NCBI GenBank assembly: GCA_016223205.1
Contig: JACRPM010000014.1
Span: 62,001-126,000, forward strand
Origin: Candidatus Saganbacteria bacterium
GTDB taxonomy: Bacteria; Margulisbacteria; WOR-1; XYC2-FULL-46-14; WPAF01
Length of the DNA stretch: 64,000 nucleotides
Direction of reading: 5' to 3'
How positions within the stretch are numbered: position 1 is the stretch's first letter; each line of letters starts with the position of its first letter. The notes beneath the pieces are model-generated. The model saw nothing but the letters and a program-made list of their open reading frames with translations, was not told where the DNA came from and did not search any database. A program made the translations under genes and the position numbers. Of this stretch, positions 17,457 to 25,872 are shown piece by piece.

Positions 17457-18135
17457 GAAATACTGTGATCTTTTGGTCCTGATCTGGTTTAGGCCGATCC
17501 TATTCTTTTCCCGCTTGCCCCAGGGTGAATGGACCGGAGAATCGGTGACCTTTGCCGGGGTCATGGCCTGGATATTGGCGGGGCTTATCGCGGTGGTGGT
17601 CTTTATCACCCAATATATCCCGATCGGCGGCGCGCTGTGGGAAGGGGTCCTGGCCGGAAAGCTCATCCTGGTGGCGCCGGTGATCGCGCTTTTGGGCGCG
17701 ATGTTCTTTTTTATCACTTTCATCATACTGGGTGGGGTGTTTTTGGCCCTGATACTCGGGCTGTTTTACGCTCTGGGAGCCCTGCTTTTTTGGTCTGCTA
17801 AACTTTTGGGCGGCAAGGGAAGCTATCACGAAATCCTGAAGGCCGGCAATTACAGCAGCGCCATCATGCTCATCTTTATCCTGCCTATTTTAATGATGAT
17901 CGCGACCAAGCGGGGAATATTGGACTTTACAAATTTCAGGATTGGGTTTAATATAACTTGTTCTTTTGCGGTTTTGTACCTTTACGGCCTGCAGGCCATC
18001 ATCAGCCGCAAGATCTTGGGATTGAGCCGACCAATGGCTTTCACCGCCGCGCTGACCACGGCAGTTGCCCTGGCGGTTATGTTCTGGGTGGTAAATTTTG
18101 CGATATTGCCCAAGATCGCACCGTGGATAATGTAA
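17449..18135 (+). CDS. Yip1-like multi-pass membrane protein
   Basis: A 228-residue membrane protein with about five hydrophobic segments, at residues near 35-55, 65-90, 95-115, 140-155 and 165-225. The N-terminus (VLIWFRPILFFSRLPQGE) has the interfacial Trp/Pro pattern that precedes the first helix in bacterial Yip1-domain proteins, and the helix spacing agrees. Function in bacteria is unknown. It overlaps the end of recR by eight bases and is followed one base later by the oxidoreductase gamma subunit, so it lies within one transcription unit. Confidence 0.65.
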   Translation: MFKKYCDLLVLIWFRPILFFSRLPQGEWTGESVTFAGVMAWILAGLIAVVVFITQYIPIGGALWEGVLAGKLILVAPVIALLGAMFFFITFIILGGVFLALILGLFYALGALLFWSAKLLGGKGSYHEILKAGNYSSAIMLIFILPILMMIATKRGILDFTNFRIGFNITCSFAVLYLYGLQAIISRKILGLSRPMAFTAALTTAVALAVMFWVVNFAILPKIAPWIM

Positions 18136-18136
18136 T

Positions 18137-18718
18137 ATGAAACAAGAAATATTAGAAATACGCTGGCACGGAAGAGGAGGGCAGGGAGCCAAGACCGCGG
18201 CTTTGCTTTTCGCGGACGCGGCTTTGACCTCCGGCAAGTGCGTGCAGGCCTTTCCGGAATACGGCCCCGAGCGCATGGGGGCTCCGGTGGCGGCATTCAA
18301 TCGCCTTTCGGACCAGCCCATCACCTTGCATTGCAGCATCACCGAGCCGAAGATCGTGATCGTGCTGGACGCGACCCTGATGGGGAAGGTTAACGTGATC
18401 GAAGGCCTGCCCGCCGACGGGATCTTGATCGTCAATACTACCGATGCCCCGGCTAAGGTCAGGGAAAGCTTAAAGTTGAAGGGTTCCCGGGTTTTCACCG
18501 TAGATGCTTCTGGGATCTCCAAACAATCGATCGGCCGCGATATTCCCAATACTCCCATGCTGGGGGCCTTGCTTAAGGCCTCGGGGATATTGGATTTTTC
18601 GGCCACCCTGGCCGAGACCGAGACCAAGCTCAAAAAGAAATTCGCATCCAAACCGGAAGTGGTGGAAGGCAATCTCCAGGCCATCCGCCGCGCGCACGAG
18701 GAGGTTAAGGGTGAGTAA
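18137..18718 (+). CDS. porC: 2-oxoacid:ferredoxin oxidoreductase, gamma subunit
   Basis: A 193-residue subunit with the family opening EIRWHGRGGQGAKTAA, the segment AFPEYGPERMGAPVAAF near 42, and a C-terminal region containing NTPMLGALLKASG. In four-subunit pyruvate or ketoacid:ferredoxin oxidoreductases this chain contributes to the CoA-binding end. It is the first of four contiguous genes (gamma, delta, alpha, beta). Pyruvate is the most likely substrate from the overall similarity to PorCDAB, but ketoisovalerate or 2-oxoglutarate cannot be excluded from sequence alone. Confidence 0.9.
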   Translation: MKQEILEIRWHGRGGQGAKTAALLFADAALTSGKCVQAFPEYGPERMGAPVAAFNRLSDQPITLHCSITEPKIVIVLDATLMGKVNVIEGLPADGILIVNTTDAPAKVRESLKLKGSRVFTVDASGISKQSIGRDIPNTPMLGALLKASGILDFSATLAETETKLKKKFASKPEVVEGNLQAIRRAHEEVKGE

Positions 18719-19001
18719 ATTGTTGAACGCTAAAGAACTTCTGCCATGCGATCAATTGTCTGCCGGCTCCGCCGCAGAATTTGAGACCGGCGACTGGCGG
18801 CTGGGAGAAAAACCCGTCTGGCACCCCGAGACCTGTATCCAATGCCTGATCTGCTGGATCGCTTGCCCCGACGTCGCGGTAGAGGTCAAAGACAGCAAGA
18901 TGACCGGATTCGATTATAAGCACTGCAAGGGCTGCGGCATCTGCGCCCGCGAGTGCCCCACCAAGCCCAACAAAGCCATCACCATGGAGAAGGAAAGATA
19001 A
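18711..19001 (+). CDS. porD: 2-oxoacid:ferredoxin oxidoreductase, delta (ferredoxin) subunit
   Basis: A 96-residue ferredoxin-like subunit with two 4Fe-4S motifs, CIQCLICWIACP and CKGCGICARECP. It carries electrons from the thiamine-diphosphate site to external ferredoxin. I chose the GTG at 18711 as start: it is preceded by GAGGAGG at 18698-18704, overlaps the end of the gamma subunit by eight bases and gives the usual length. A longer in-frame stretch upstream lies inside the gamma gene and has no homology-like features. The stop abuts the alpha-subunit ATG. Confidence 0.9.
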   Translation: MSKLLNAKELLPCDQLSAGSAAEFETGDWRLGEKPVWHPETCIQCLICWIACPDVAVEVKDSKMTGFDYKHCKGCGICARECPTKPNKAITMEKER

Positions 19002-20162
19002 ATGGTCACACTAGCTAAGACCGGCAATGAGGTCATGGCCGAGGCCATGCGCCAGATCGATCCCGATGTGGTAGCCGCCTATCCCATAACCCCGGCCACC
19101 GAAGTGGTGATGATCTTCGCCCAGTTCGTGGCGGACGGGTTGGTAGGCACCGAATATATCCCGGTTGAATCCGAACACTCCGCCATGTCGGCTTGTGTGG
19201 GAGCGGCCACTACTGGGGCCCGCGTCATGACCGGTACTTCTTCACAGGGGTTGGCATTAATGTATGAGATCCTGCCTATTGCCTCCGCCTTGCGCCTTCC
19301 TATAATCATGTGCGAAGTCAATCGCGCGCTTTCGGGCCCCATCAATATCCATTGCGACCACTCCGATACCATGGGCTGCCGCGATTTCGGCTGGCTGCAG
19401 ATCTTTTCCGAGAACGCGCAGGAGGCCTATGACAATGTTATCCAGGCCGTGCGCATCGCGGAAGATCCCCGGGTAATGCTTCCGACCATGGTGACCACCG
19501 ACGGCTTCATCATCAGCCACTGCATGGAGAAGGTGGAGGTGCTCGAGGATAAAGTCGCCAAGGATTATGTAGGGGAGAAAAAATCCCCTTATTCGGTTTT
19601 GGATGTGGATAAGCCCGTCACCATCGGGGCGCTGGACCTCACCGATTATTATTTCGAGCATAAAATGCCGGTGATCCAGGCCATGAAGGACGCCCGCCAG
19701 GTTATTTTAGAAGCAGGAAAAGATTTCGGCAAGCGGTTCGGCCGTCCTTACGGATTTTTTGAAAAATATAAGCTGGACGACGCGGAGTTCGCGATCGTGG
19801 CCTTGGGCTCCACCTGCGGCACGGCCCGGGTGGCTATCGATGAATTAAGAGAAAAAGGGATCAAGGCCGGGATGCTTAAATTACGGCTTTTTCGGCCGTT
19901 CCCGGCAGAAGAGATCGCCGAAGCGCTTTCCCAGGTCCCGAACATCGCGGTTTTGGACCGCTCGGATTCGTTCAACGCCCAGGGCGGGCCGGTCTTCACC
20001 GAGGTCCGCTCCGCCATGTATAACCGGAACGCGAAGATCATCAACTATGTCTACGGATTGGGGGGCCGCGATATCAACGTTGCCCAAATAAAAGAAGTAT
20101 TCTGCCAATTGGGCCGGGCGGATAAAATGCCCATGGTTAATTATCTGGGGGTAAGAGAATAA
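19002..20162 (+). CDS. porA: 2-oxoacid:ferredoxin oxidoreductase, alpha subunit
   Basis: A 386-residue alpha chain. It has the pyrimidine-binding region AAYPITPATEVVMIFAQF near 27, YIPVESEHSAMSACVGAA near 54 and GTSSQGLALMYE near 80. The C-terminal domain includes KLRLFRPFPAEEI and LDRSDSFNAQGGPVF. These segments define the PorA family, which binds the thiamine ring and the substrate. It is encoded directly after the ferredoxin subunit and overlaps the beta subunit by one base. Function: oxidative decarboxylation of a 2-oxoacid to acyl-CoA with reduction of ferredoxin. Confidence 0.95.
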   Translation: MVTLAKTGNEVMAEAMRQIDPDVVAAYPITPATEVVMIFAQFVADGLVGTEYIPVESEHSAMSACVGAATTGARVMTGTSSQGLALMYEILPIASALRLPIIMCEVNRALSGPINIHCDHSDTMGCRDFGWLQIFSENAQEAYDNVIQAVRIAEDPRVMLPTMVTTDGFIISHCMEKVEVLEDKVAKDYVGEKKSPYSVLDVDKPVTIGALDLTDYYFEHKMPVIQAMKDARQVILEAGKDFGKRFGRPYGFFEKYKLDDAEFAIVALGSTCGTARVAIDELREKGIKAGMLKLRLFRPFPAEEIAEALSQVPNIAVLDRSDSFNAQGGPVFTEVRSAMYNRNAKIINYVYGLGGRDINVAQIKEVFCQLGRADKMPMVNYLGVRE

Positions 20163-21085
20163 TGGCCGGCTTAAAGGACCTCTCAAAACGGAAAGACCCG
20201 CTCACCGGAGGCCACCGCGCCTGTTCGGGCTGCGGTTTTCCGCAGATCGTCCGCATGGTCTGCATGGCTTCGACCGATCCGGTGGTGGTGGTTTCGGCCA
20301 CCGGCTGTCTCGAGGTTACGACAACTATTTTCCCGTATTCGGCCTGGACCACGCCTTTCGTCCACAACGCCTTCGAGAACGCGGCGGCCACCCTTTCAGG
20401 TATCGAAGCCGCTTATAATGCCTTTACCCGCAAGGGCAAGGTAAGCAAAAAGATAAATTTTGTGGCCTTCGGCGGGGATGGCGGCACCTACGATATCGGT
20501 TTCCAGTCGCTTTCGGGCGCCATGGAGCGCGGGCACAATCTCCTCTATGTTTGCTACGACAACAACGCTTACATGAACACCGGAGTGCAAAGATCGGGAG
20601 CCACCCCTCGCGGCGCCAATACCACAACCGAGCCGGCCGGAAAAGTTAAACAAGGCAAGTCCCGGTTCCGCAAGGACTTAACCGAGATCATGGTCGCGCA
20701 CCGGCTTCCCTATGTGGCGCAGGCCACGGTGGGCTACTGGGCCGATCTTATCCGCAAGGCCGAAAAGGCCTTTGCTACCCCCGGTCCTAAATTTATGAAC
20801 GTACTGCAGCCCTGCCGCCTGGGCTGGGCTTATCCTCCCGCCGAGACCTTTGCCATGGGACGGCTGGCGGCGGATACCTGCTTCTGGCCGCTTTATGAAG
20901 TGGAAAACGGCAAATACAAGATAACGCTCAAGCCGCGCGAAAAGAAACCGGCCGTTGATTTCTTTAAGGCCCAGGAACGTTTTCGCCACCTGTTCAAGCC
21001 GAACAACGCGGGCTTGCTTGAGGAGCTGCAAAAAGAGATCGACCAGCGCTGGGAAGAATTGTTAGCCAAGGAGGCCAAAGCATGA
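20162..21085 (+). CDS. porB: 2-oxoacid:ferredoxin oxidoreductase, beta subunit
   Basis: A 307-residue TPP-binding chain. HRACSGCGFPQIVRMV near 18 holds Cys ligands of the proximal cluster. FGGDGGTYDIGFQSLSGAM near 101 is the TPP/Mg motif, and CYDNNAYMNTGVQRSGATP near 128 is characteristic of PorB. The C-terminal PCRLGWAYPPAET supports the pyruvate-type group. Together with the three preceding genes it forms a complete enzyme. The stop overlaps the start of the HU gene by four bases. Confidence 0.95.
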   Translation: MAGLKDLSKRKDPLTGGHRACSGCGFPQIVRMVCMASTDPVVVVSATGCLEVTTTIFPYSAWTTPFVHNAFENAAATLSGIEAAYNAFTRKGKVSKKINFVAFGGDGGTYDIGFQSLSGAMERGHNLLYVCYDNNAYMNTGVQRSGATPRGANTTTEPAGKVKQGKSRFRKDLTEIMVAHRLPYVAQATVGYWADLIRKAEKAFATPGPKFMNVLQPCRLGWAYPPAETFAMGRLAADTCFWPLYEVENGKYKITLKPREKKPAVDFFKAQERFRHLFKPNNAGLLEELQKEIDQRWEELLAKEAKA

Positions 21086-21360
21086 ACAAGAAACAGCTCG
21101 CCGGAAAAGTTTCTAACGACCTGGATATCACCAAGGCGGAGGCGGAGCGGATCATCGACAATGCCTTAAAGCACATTACCGAGACCCTGGTGGCCGGCAA
21201 AAAAGTGCGCCTGGTGGGATTCGGCAACTTTTTTGTCCGCACCCGCGCGGGCCGCACCGGCCGCAATCCCCAGACCGGAGAGAAGATCACCATCTCTCCC
21301 ACCAAGTCAGCGGCGTTCACTCCGGGCATCAACCTAAAAAAGGTCATCCGCGGCAAATAA
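21082..21360 (+). CDS. HU/IHF family DNA-binding protein
   Basis: A 92-residue histone-like protein. It starts MNKKQLAGKVSNDLDITKAEA and has the beta-arm signature VGFGNFFVRTRAGRTGRNP near 48, then ITISPTKSAAFTPG. These are diagnostic of HU-type dimers that bend DNA. The start overlaps the porB stop. Its position downstream of an oxidoreductase operon and upstream of an R3H ATPase is unremarkable. Whether it acts as HU or an IHF-like protein cannot be decided from the sequence. Confidence 0.95.
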   Translation: MNKKQLAGKVSNDLDITKAEAERIIDNALKHITETLVAGKKVRLVGFGNFFVRTRAGRTGRNPQTGEKITISPTKSAAFTPGINLKKVIRGK

Positions 21361-21366
21361 ACGAAG

Positions 21367-22893
21367 ATGGCCACGGCCAAGGCCGCCGATGAAGTAAAAC
21401 AACTGCTCGAAGTGCTGCCGCCCCGTATCGTGGACCAGCTTTTAAAAAATCCTGAACTTCCCCATTTGATCGAAGTCATTCTGGACCTGGGCAAATCAGC
21501 CGAAGTGCGCACTACCACCGGCAAGGTAGTTTACCTTAAAGGATCCGGCCCGGTGACCCGCGAAGACATCGACCATGTCACTTCCAAAGTGGGGCAGTTC
21601 ACCTCCGATAACCGCGCCGGCATCGAACGGACCCTCCACCGCATCTCGGCTTTGCGCAACCGCACCGGAAAGATCATAGGACTTACCTGCCGCATCGGCC
21701 GCGCCATCTTCGGCACCATCGACATCATCCGGGATGCGATCGAATCCGGCAAGAACACTCTCTTTTTGGGCCCGCCCGGCATCGGCAAGACCACCAAATT
21801 GCGGGAAGCCGCCCGGGTTTTGGCGGACGAGTTCGACAAACGCGTCATTGTGGTCGATACCAGCAACGAGATCGCCGGAGATGGCGACATCCCGCATCCC
21901 GGCATTGGCCGCGCCCGCCGCATGCAGGTGATCTCCCCCGAGCGCCAGCACGCGGTGATGATCGAGGCGGTGGAGAACCATATGCCCGAGGTCATCATCG
22001 TGGATGAGATCGGCACCGAGGCCGAGGCCGCGGCCTGCCGCACCATCGCCGAGCGGGGGGTGCAGCTCATTGCCACCGCCCATGGAAAGATATTAGAAAA
22101 TCTCGTCTCCAATCCCACGCTCTCGGACCTGGTAGGAGGCGTGCAGACCGTGATCCTGGGGGATGAAGAAGCCAAACGGCGCCGCAGCCAGAAGGCGATA
22201 CTCGAACGCAAGGCCCCGCCCACATTCGATATATTAGTAGAGATCCGGGAACGGGATTCTTTCGCCATCTACCACGACGTGGCCAAGGCCGTGGACTCCA
22301 TGTTGCGCGGCAAGGTCCCCCAGCCGGAGATGAGGGTTAGGACCAAAGAGGGCAAGATCAAGGTGGAGAAAGCCAAAGAAGAGATACCGGAGCCCACCTT
22401 TGAGGAAGCCGAAAAGATAAAATCCGAAAAAGAAAGCGAACTTTTACGAATTTATCCGTTCGGGGTGAACCGCCAGGAGCTCGAGCGCGGGATAAGGGTG
22501 CTCAATCTTCCGGCCATCTCGACCACCAACCTGGACGAAGCCGACTTGATACTCACCGTCAAATCCAAGGCGCGTCCCGGCACCAAGATCATGCAGTCGG
22601 CGGACGAGCGTAACCTGCCGGTGCACGTTATCAAAAAGAACGTCTCGGGACAGATAATGAAGTTTTTGAAATTCTATTATAGAGTAGGGGGGCGCGAGGA
22701 GGCGGAAGAGCTGGGAGTGGCGGAAGCGGAAGCGGCGGTCGAGCAGGTAAAAAAGACCGGGAAATCCATGGATATTAATTCCCAGAATTCTTACGTGCGG
22801 CGGCTCCAGCACCAGATCGTCGAGCAGGCGGGACTCAAATCCGAATCGGTGGGGGAAGAGCCCAACCGGCGGTTGAGGATCTATCCCGCTTAA
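21367..22893 (+). CDS. AAA ATPase with R3H domain (Ycf45/SpoIIIAA-like)
   Basis: A 508-residue protein. The N-terminal half has Walker A FLGPPGIGKTTKLREAA near 140, VIVVDTSNEIAGDGDIPHPG near 162 and a Walker B VIIVDEIGTEAEAAAC near 212. This arrangement is shared by plastid Ycf45 and sporulation SpoIIIAA ATPases. The end (about 470-508) is an R3H-type single-strand nucleic-acid-binding module with VRRLQHQIVEQ and RRLRIYP. The region around 390-430 (STTNLDEADLILTVKSKA) is an additional nucleotide-like domain seen in the family. Function is unknown. Confidence 0.88.
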   Translation: MATAKAADEVKQLLEVLPPRIVDQLLKNPELPHLIEVILDLGKSAEVRTTTGKVVYLKGSGPVTREDIDHVTSKVGQFTSDNRAGIERTLHRISALRNRTGKIIGLTCRIGRAIFGTIDIIRDAIESGKNTLFLGPPGIGKTTKLREAARVLADEFDKRVIVVDTSNEIAGDGDIPHPGIGRARRMQVISPERQHAVMIEAVENHMPEVIIVDEIGTEAEAAACRTIAERGVQLIATAHGKILENLVSNPTLSDLVGGVQTVILGDEEAKRRRSQKAILERKAPPTFDILVEIRERDSFAIYHDVAKAVDSMLRGKVPQPEMRVRTKEGKIKVEKAKEEIPEPTFEEAEKIKSEKESELLRIYPFGVNRQELERGIRVLNLPAISTTNLDEADLILTVKSKARPGTKIMQSADERNLPVHVIKKNVSGQIMKFLKFYYRVGGREEAEELGVAEAEAAVEQVKKTGKSMDINSQNSYVRRLQHQIVEQAGLKSESVGEEPNRRLRIYPA

Positions 22894-22903
22894 GGAGGGC
22901 GTC

Positions 22904-23944
22904 ATGGAAAAAGCAGAAAGGATGGGAAATTACGAGAGGGCGGTGGCGCTGTTTTTGGCGGTGGTCATAACCCTGCTGGCGTTCCTAATTATCCGGCCGT
23001 TCATCGTGGCCATACTTTCGGCGGCGGCTTTGGCCTACATCTTTTATCCGCTTTACCTTTATATCCTGGACCGGCTGGTGCCGGAATTCCTGCCGCAGAA
23101 GACCTCCGCGGCGATTGCAACCTGCGCCGTCATCGTGCTTTTGGTCTTGGTCCCTACGATCTTTGTTACCACCGTGCTCACCTATGAGTTGCGCGACGGC
23201 TATCTTTTCCTCGAGACCTTCATAACCTCACCCGGCTGGCGCCTGCCGCAACTGCCGGCGCCTTTCAGCGGCCTGATGGGGGACCCGGCTCAAGTGAAAG
23301 CCCTGATAGGCGACGCGGCCGGCCAATTATTCTCCTGGCTGCAGGGGGTTTTAAAGGGGATCCCCCATATTTTCTTGAGTATCTTTATCACCGTTTTTTC
23401 CACTTATTATTTCCTCAAGCACGGCAAGGATATTTATAATTTTTTCGTGGGGATCTTTCCGCTCCCCAAGGGACGCCACGGGCAGATACTCAAACGCTTT
23501 GACGACCTAAGCCGGGGGATGGTTTTGGGGCAGATCGTGGTGGGGGGCGTGCAGGGGGTTTTGGCCTGGGCGGGTTTCTGGTTTTTAGGGGTGCCGAACC
23601 CTGTTCTTTGGGGATTTTTTACTTTTATAATTTCCATCATCCCGCTTTTGGGCGCAGCGCTGGTGTGGGTGCCGATCTGCATTTACCTATTTGTCAGCGG
23701 TTATATCACCGGCGAATACTGGCGGGCGGTGACGCTTCTGCTTTACGGGACCTTTGTCATCAGCCTGATAGACAATATCTTAAAGCCCAAGATCATAGGG
23801 GGGCACGCCAAGATCCATCCCTTGGTGATCTTATTCGGGATCCTGGGGGGCATCCAGCTTTTCGGCATTCCGGGGATACTCATAGGTCCCTTGGTCTTGA
23901 CCCTGTTCGACCTGATGATCGAGATCTATCGAGAAACTTTGTAG
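22904..23944 (+). CDS. AI-2E family transporter
   Basis: A 346-residue membrane protein with about seven hydrophobic segments. The family hallmarks are present: an early Pro-containing FLIIRPFIVAILSAAALAYIFYPLY, the LPKGRHGQILKRFDDLSRGM loop near 185, and a C-terminal NILKPKIIGGHAKIHPLVIL followed by FGIPGILIGPLVLTLFDL. Members include TqsA and sodium/proton antiporters; many are of unknown substrate. TAAGGAGGG precedes the ATG. The 3' end overlaps the convergent nadB gene by 19 bases. Confidence 0.9.
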   Translation: MEKAERMGNYERAVALFLAVVITLLAFLIIRPFIVAILSAAALAYIFYPLYLYILDRLVPEFLPQKTSAAIATCAVIVLLVLVPTIFVTTVLTYELRDGYLFLETFITSPGWRLPQLPAPFSGLMGDPAQVKALIGDAAGQLFSWLQGVLKGIPHIFLSIFITVFSTYYFLKHGKDIYNFFVGIFPLPKGRHGQILKRFDDLSRGMVLGQIVVGGVQGVLAWAGFWFLGVPNPVLWGFFTFIISIIPLLGAALVWVPICIYLFVSGYITGEYWRAVTLLLYGTFVISLIDNILKPKIIGGHAKIHPLVILFGILGGIQLFGIPGILIGPLVLTLFDLMIEIYRETL

Positions 23945-25476
23945 ACCAGGTGGCGCTTCCAGTTTAGGTCGTCAGGCAAAGGGAAATCACTGCGATAGTG
24001 GGCTCCGCGGGATTCCTCCCGGTCGAGGGCGGCCCGGGTTATCAATCTTGCCACCAACAGCATGTTCTTCACTTCGATCTCTTCGGCCGAGTTAGGATCA
24101 AAACTCAAGTCTTTTTCTATCATCTCCAGTTTGTGGAGAACGGACGTTAAGCTCTCTTTGGAGCGGATGATCCCGGTCCCGTTCCACATAGCGGTCTTGA
24201 TTATCAGTTTATACCTTTGAATTTCATTCGGTTTCAACTTCGGTTTAGGATCTTTGAATTTTTGGATTGTTTGTGAGTTGTTATTTGTCTTTTGTGATTT
24301 TGCCGCCAGGGCCGCTCGGTGTCCAAATACCAATCCCTCCAGCAAAGAATTGGAAGCCAATCGATTAGCTCCATGTACGCCCGTCGAAGCACACTCGCCG
24401 GCCGCAAATATCCCGGGGATATTGGTTTTCGCTTCGATATCGGTCTTGATGCCCCCCATAAAGTAATGGGCGGCAGGGGCAACGGGAATAGGGTCGCGGG
24501 TGATATCCAATCCCCGCTCCCGGCAGGTCTTGTAGATCAGCGGGAAACGATTTATGATCTGCTCCGCATCGAGCGAAGACAAACTTAGAAAAACATGGTC
24601 GGTCTTTTCTTTCCGCATCTCATCGAATATGGCGCGCGACACCACATCCCGCGGGGCCAGCTCCGGGACGAAACGTTCCCCTTTTTGGTTGAGCAAGCGC
24701 CCGCCTTCGCCCCGCACCGCCTCCGAGATCAAGAACTGGGGCAGGGCGATCAAGTCCTCGAATTCTTTGCTGTGGACCAGCGAGGTGGGGTGGAATTGGA
24801 CAAATTCCATATCCGTCAAAACGCATCCGGCACGATAGGCCATGGCCACGCCATCTCCCGTGGCAAAGAGCGGATTGGTGGTATAAAGGTAGATCTGGCA
24901 TACTCCGCCGGTCGCCAAGATCACGGCATCGGCCGGAAAGGTTTTAAAAGTATCGCTATTAAGGTCCAGGGCAATTACCCCCGCCGCCCGGCCGTTCTCC
25001 ATTAAAAAGTCCAAACTTACGGTCTGCTGAAAGATCTTGACCTTTTTTTCGGCCATCACCCGGCCGGCTAAGGTCTTTTCGATCTCAAGACCCGTGGAAT
25101 CCCCGGCATGGAGTATTCTTCTATGCTTGTGAGCGCCTTCGAGCGCCAGGGCGAACCCGCCTCCGGCCTCGGTCTCGGCCCGGTCGAATTGCGCGCCCAT
25201 CTCGATGAGCTCGCGGACGCGGTCCACTCCTTCCTCCACCAAGACCCTAACAGCCCGCTCGTCGCACAGCCCGGCGCCGGCCACAAGAGTATCTTCAAAA
25301 TGGTATTCGGTGGAATCTTTGATCTGGTCAATTGCCGCGGCGATGCCGCCCTGGGCTTTTTCGGTGGCGGTCTCGCCGATCTTGCCTTTGGTTAGGACCG
25401 AAACCTCGGCGAACCGGCTGGCGGTGAGCGCCGCGCGCAGTCCCGCAATGCCTCCGCCGACGATCAAAATTTTCAT
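23926..25476 (-). CDS. nadB: L-aspartate oxidase
   Basis: A 516-residue FAD enzyme oxidising L-aspartate to iminoaspartate in NAD synthesis. The dinucleotide-binding start is MKILIVGGGIAGLRAAL. Other motifs are GETATEKAQGGIAAAI near 36, EFVQFHPTSL near 226, SEAVRGEGGRLLNQKGERF near 248, VAPAAHYFMGGIKTD near 333 and GECASTGVHGANRLASNSL near 362. The last two distinguish NadB and succinate dehydrogenase-like flavoproteins, and the length and isolated context favour NadB. No nadA or nadC is in the window. A strong promoter ends six bases before the ATG. Confidence 0.93.
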   Translation of the reverse strand: MKILIVGGGIAGLRAALTASRFAEVSVLTKGKIGETATEKAQGGIAAAIDQIKDSTEYHFEDTLVAGAGLCDERAVRVLVEEGVDRVRELIEMGAQFDRAETEAGGGFALALEGAHKHRRILHAGDSTGLEIEKTLAGRVMAEKKVKIFQQTVSLDFLMENGRAAGVIALDLNSDTFKTFPADAVILATGGVCQIYLYTTNPLFATGDGVAMAYRAGCVLTDMEFVQFHPTSLVHSKEFEDLIALPQFLISEAVRGEGGRLLNQKGERFVPELAPRDVVSRAIFDEMRKEKTDHVFLSLSSLDAEQIINRFPLIYKTCRERGLDITRDPIPVAPAAHYFMGGIKTDIEAKTNIPGIFAAGECASTGVHGANRLASNSLLEGLVFGHRAALAAKSQKTNNNSQTIQKFKDPKPKLKPNEIQRYKLIIKTAMWNGTGIIRSKESLTSVLHKLEMIEKDLSFDPNSAEEIEVKNMLLVARLITRAALDREESRGAHYRSDFPLPDDLNWKRHLVYKVSR

Positions 25477-25482
25477 ATTTTC

Positions 25483-25511
25483 ATTATACGCTCGTTGACT
25501 TTTGCTTTCAA
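25483..25511 (-). promoter_or_regulatory. nadB promoter, leaderless arrangement
   Basis: Read on the minus strand: TTGAAA (25511-25506), a 17-base spacer, TATAAT (25488-25483), then six bases and the nadB ATG at 25476. No Shine-Dalgarno is present between the promoter and the start. Confidence 0.7.
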
Positions 25512-25525
25512 TGATGGTTAAATCT

Positions 25526-25630
25526 CCTCACCCCCTGTCCCCCTCTCCATCAAAGATGGAGAGGGGGAACCTGATAGTAAACTGTAGGGTCCTCCCTCTC
25601 CCTCTGGGAGAGGGAGATAGAGGGTGAGGG
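25526..25630. repeat. Composite palindromic intergenic repeat, copy 1
   Basis: Outer arms CCTCACCC (from 25526) and GGGTGAGG (25622-25629) enclose two perfect hairpins. One has 13-bp arms at 25539-25551 and 25555-25567 (CCCCCTCTCCATC and its complement). The other has 11-bp arms at 25592-25602 and 25606-25616. A related element with the same outer arms lies at 53093-53239. It fills the space between nadB and the next gene. Confidence 0.8.
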
Positions 25631-25644
25631 CAGGAGGTGGCCAC

Positions 25645-25872
25645 ATGCCGGAGAAAATCGTTCAGTTCACCAATTTCAGCCCCATCTTTAAAGGCGGGGG
25701 GGTCGTTATTGTCGGCTTGCTGGCCCTGTTATTCGCCCTCTATATGAAGAATCGGCGAAAGGAACCGGCCACGTTCGCTTTCAATCTTTTCCTGGGTCTT
25801 TCCATTTTTGTGATCTTGTACGGGATTTTTATCTTGATCTTCCGCCCCGCCTGGTGGGTGCTGCCGTATTGA
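25645..25872 (+). CDS. Small two-helix membrane protein, unknown
   Basis: A 75-residue protein with two hydrophobic segments, VVIVGLLALLFALYM and FLGLSIFVILYGIFILIF, separated by a basic loop (KNRRKEPA). I chose ATG 25645 because GGAGG at 25633-25637 stands seven bases upstream; an in-frame start at 25624 would read through the repeat. It overlaps the beginning of the undecaprenyl-diphosphatase gene, so they are probably coexpressed. No function is recognised. Confidence 0.65.
   Translation: MPEKIVQFTNFSPIFKGGGVVIVGLLALLFALYMKNRRKEPATFAFNLFLGLSIFVILYGIFILIFRPAWWVLPY

Noticed and set aside
17890..18684. Minus-strand open frame of 264 residues opposite the Yip1-like and gamma genes
   Set aside because: It mirrors codons of the plus-strand genes, shows low-complexity Ser/Thr/Pro runs and lacks a ribosome-binding site.
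18504..18710. Longer N-terminal version of the ferredoxin subunit
   Set aside because: The extra stretch lies in another frame of the gamma gene and reads Arg/Pro rich; GTG 18711 with GAGGAGG fits the family length.
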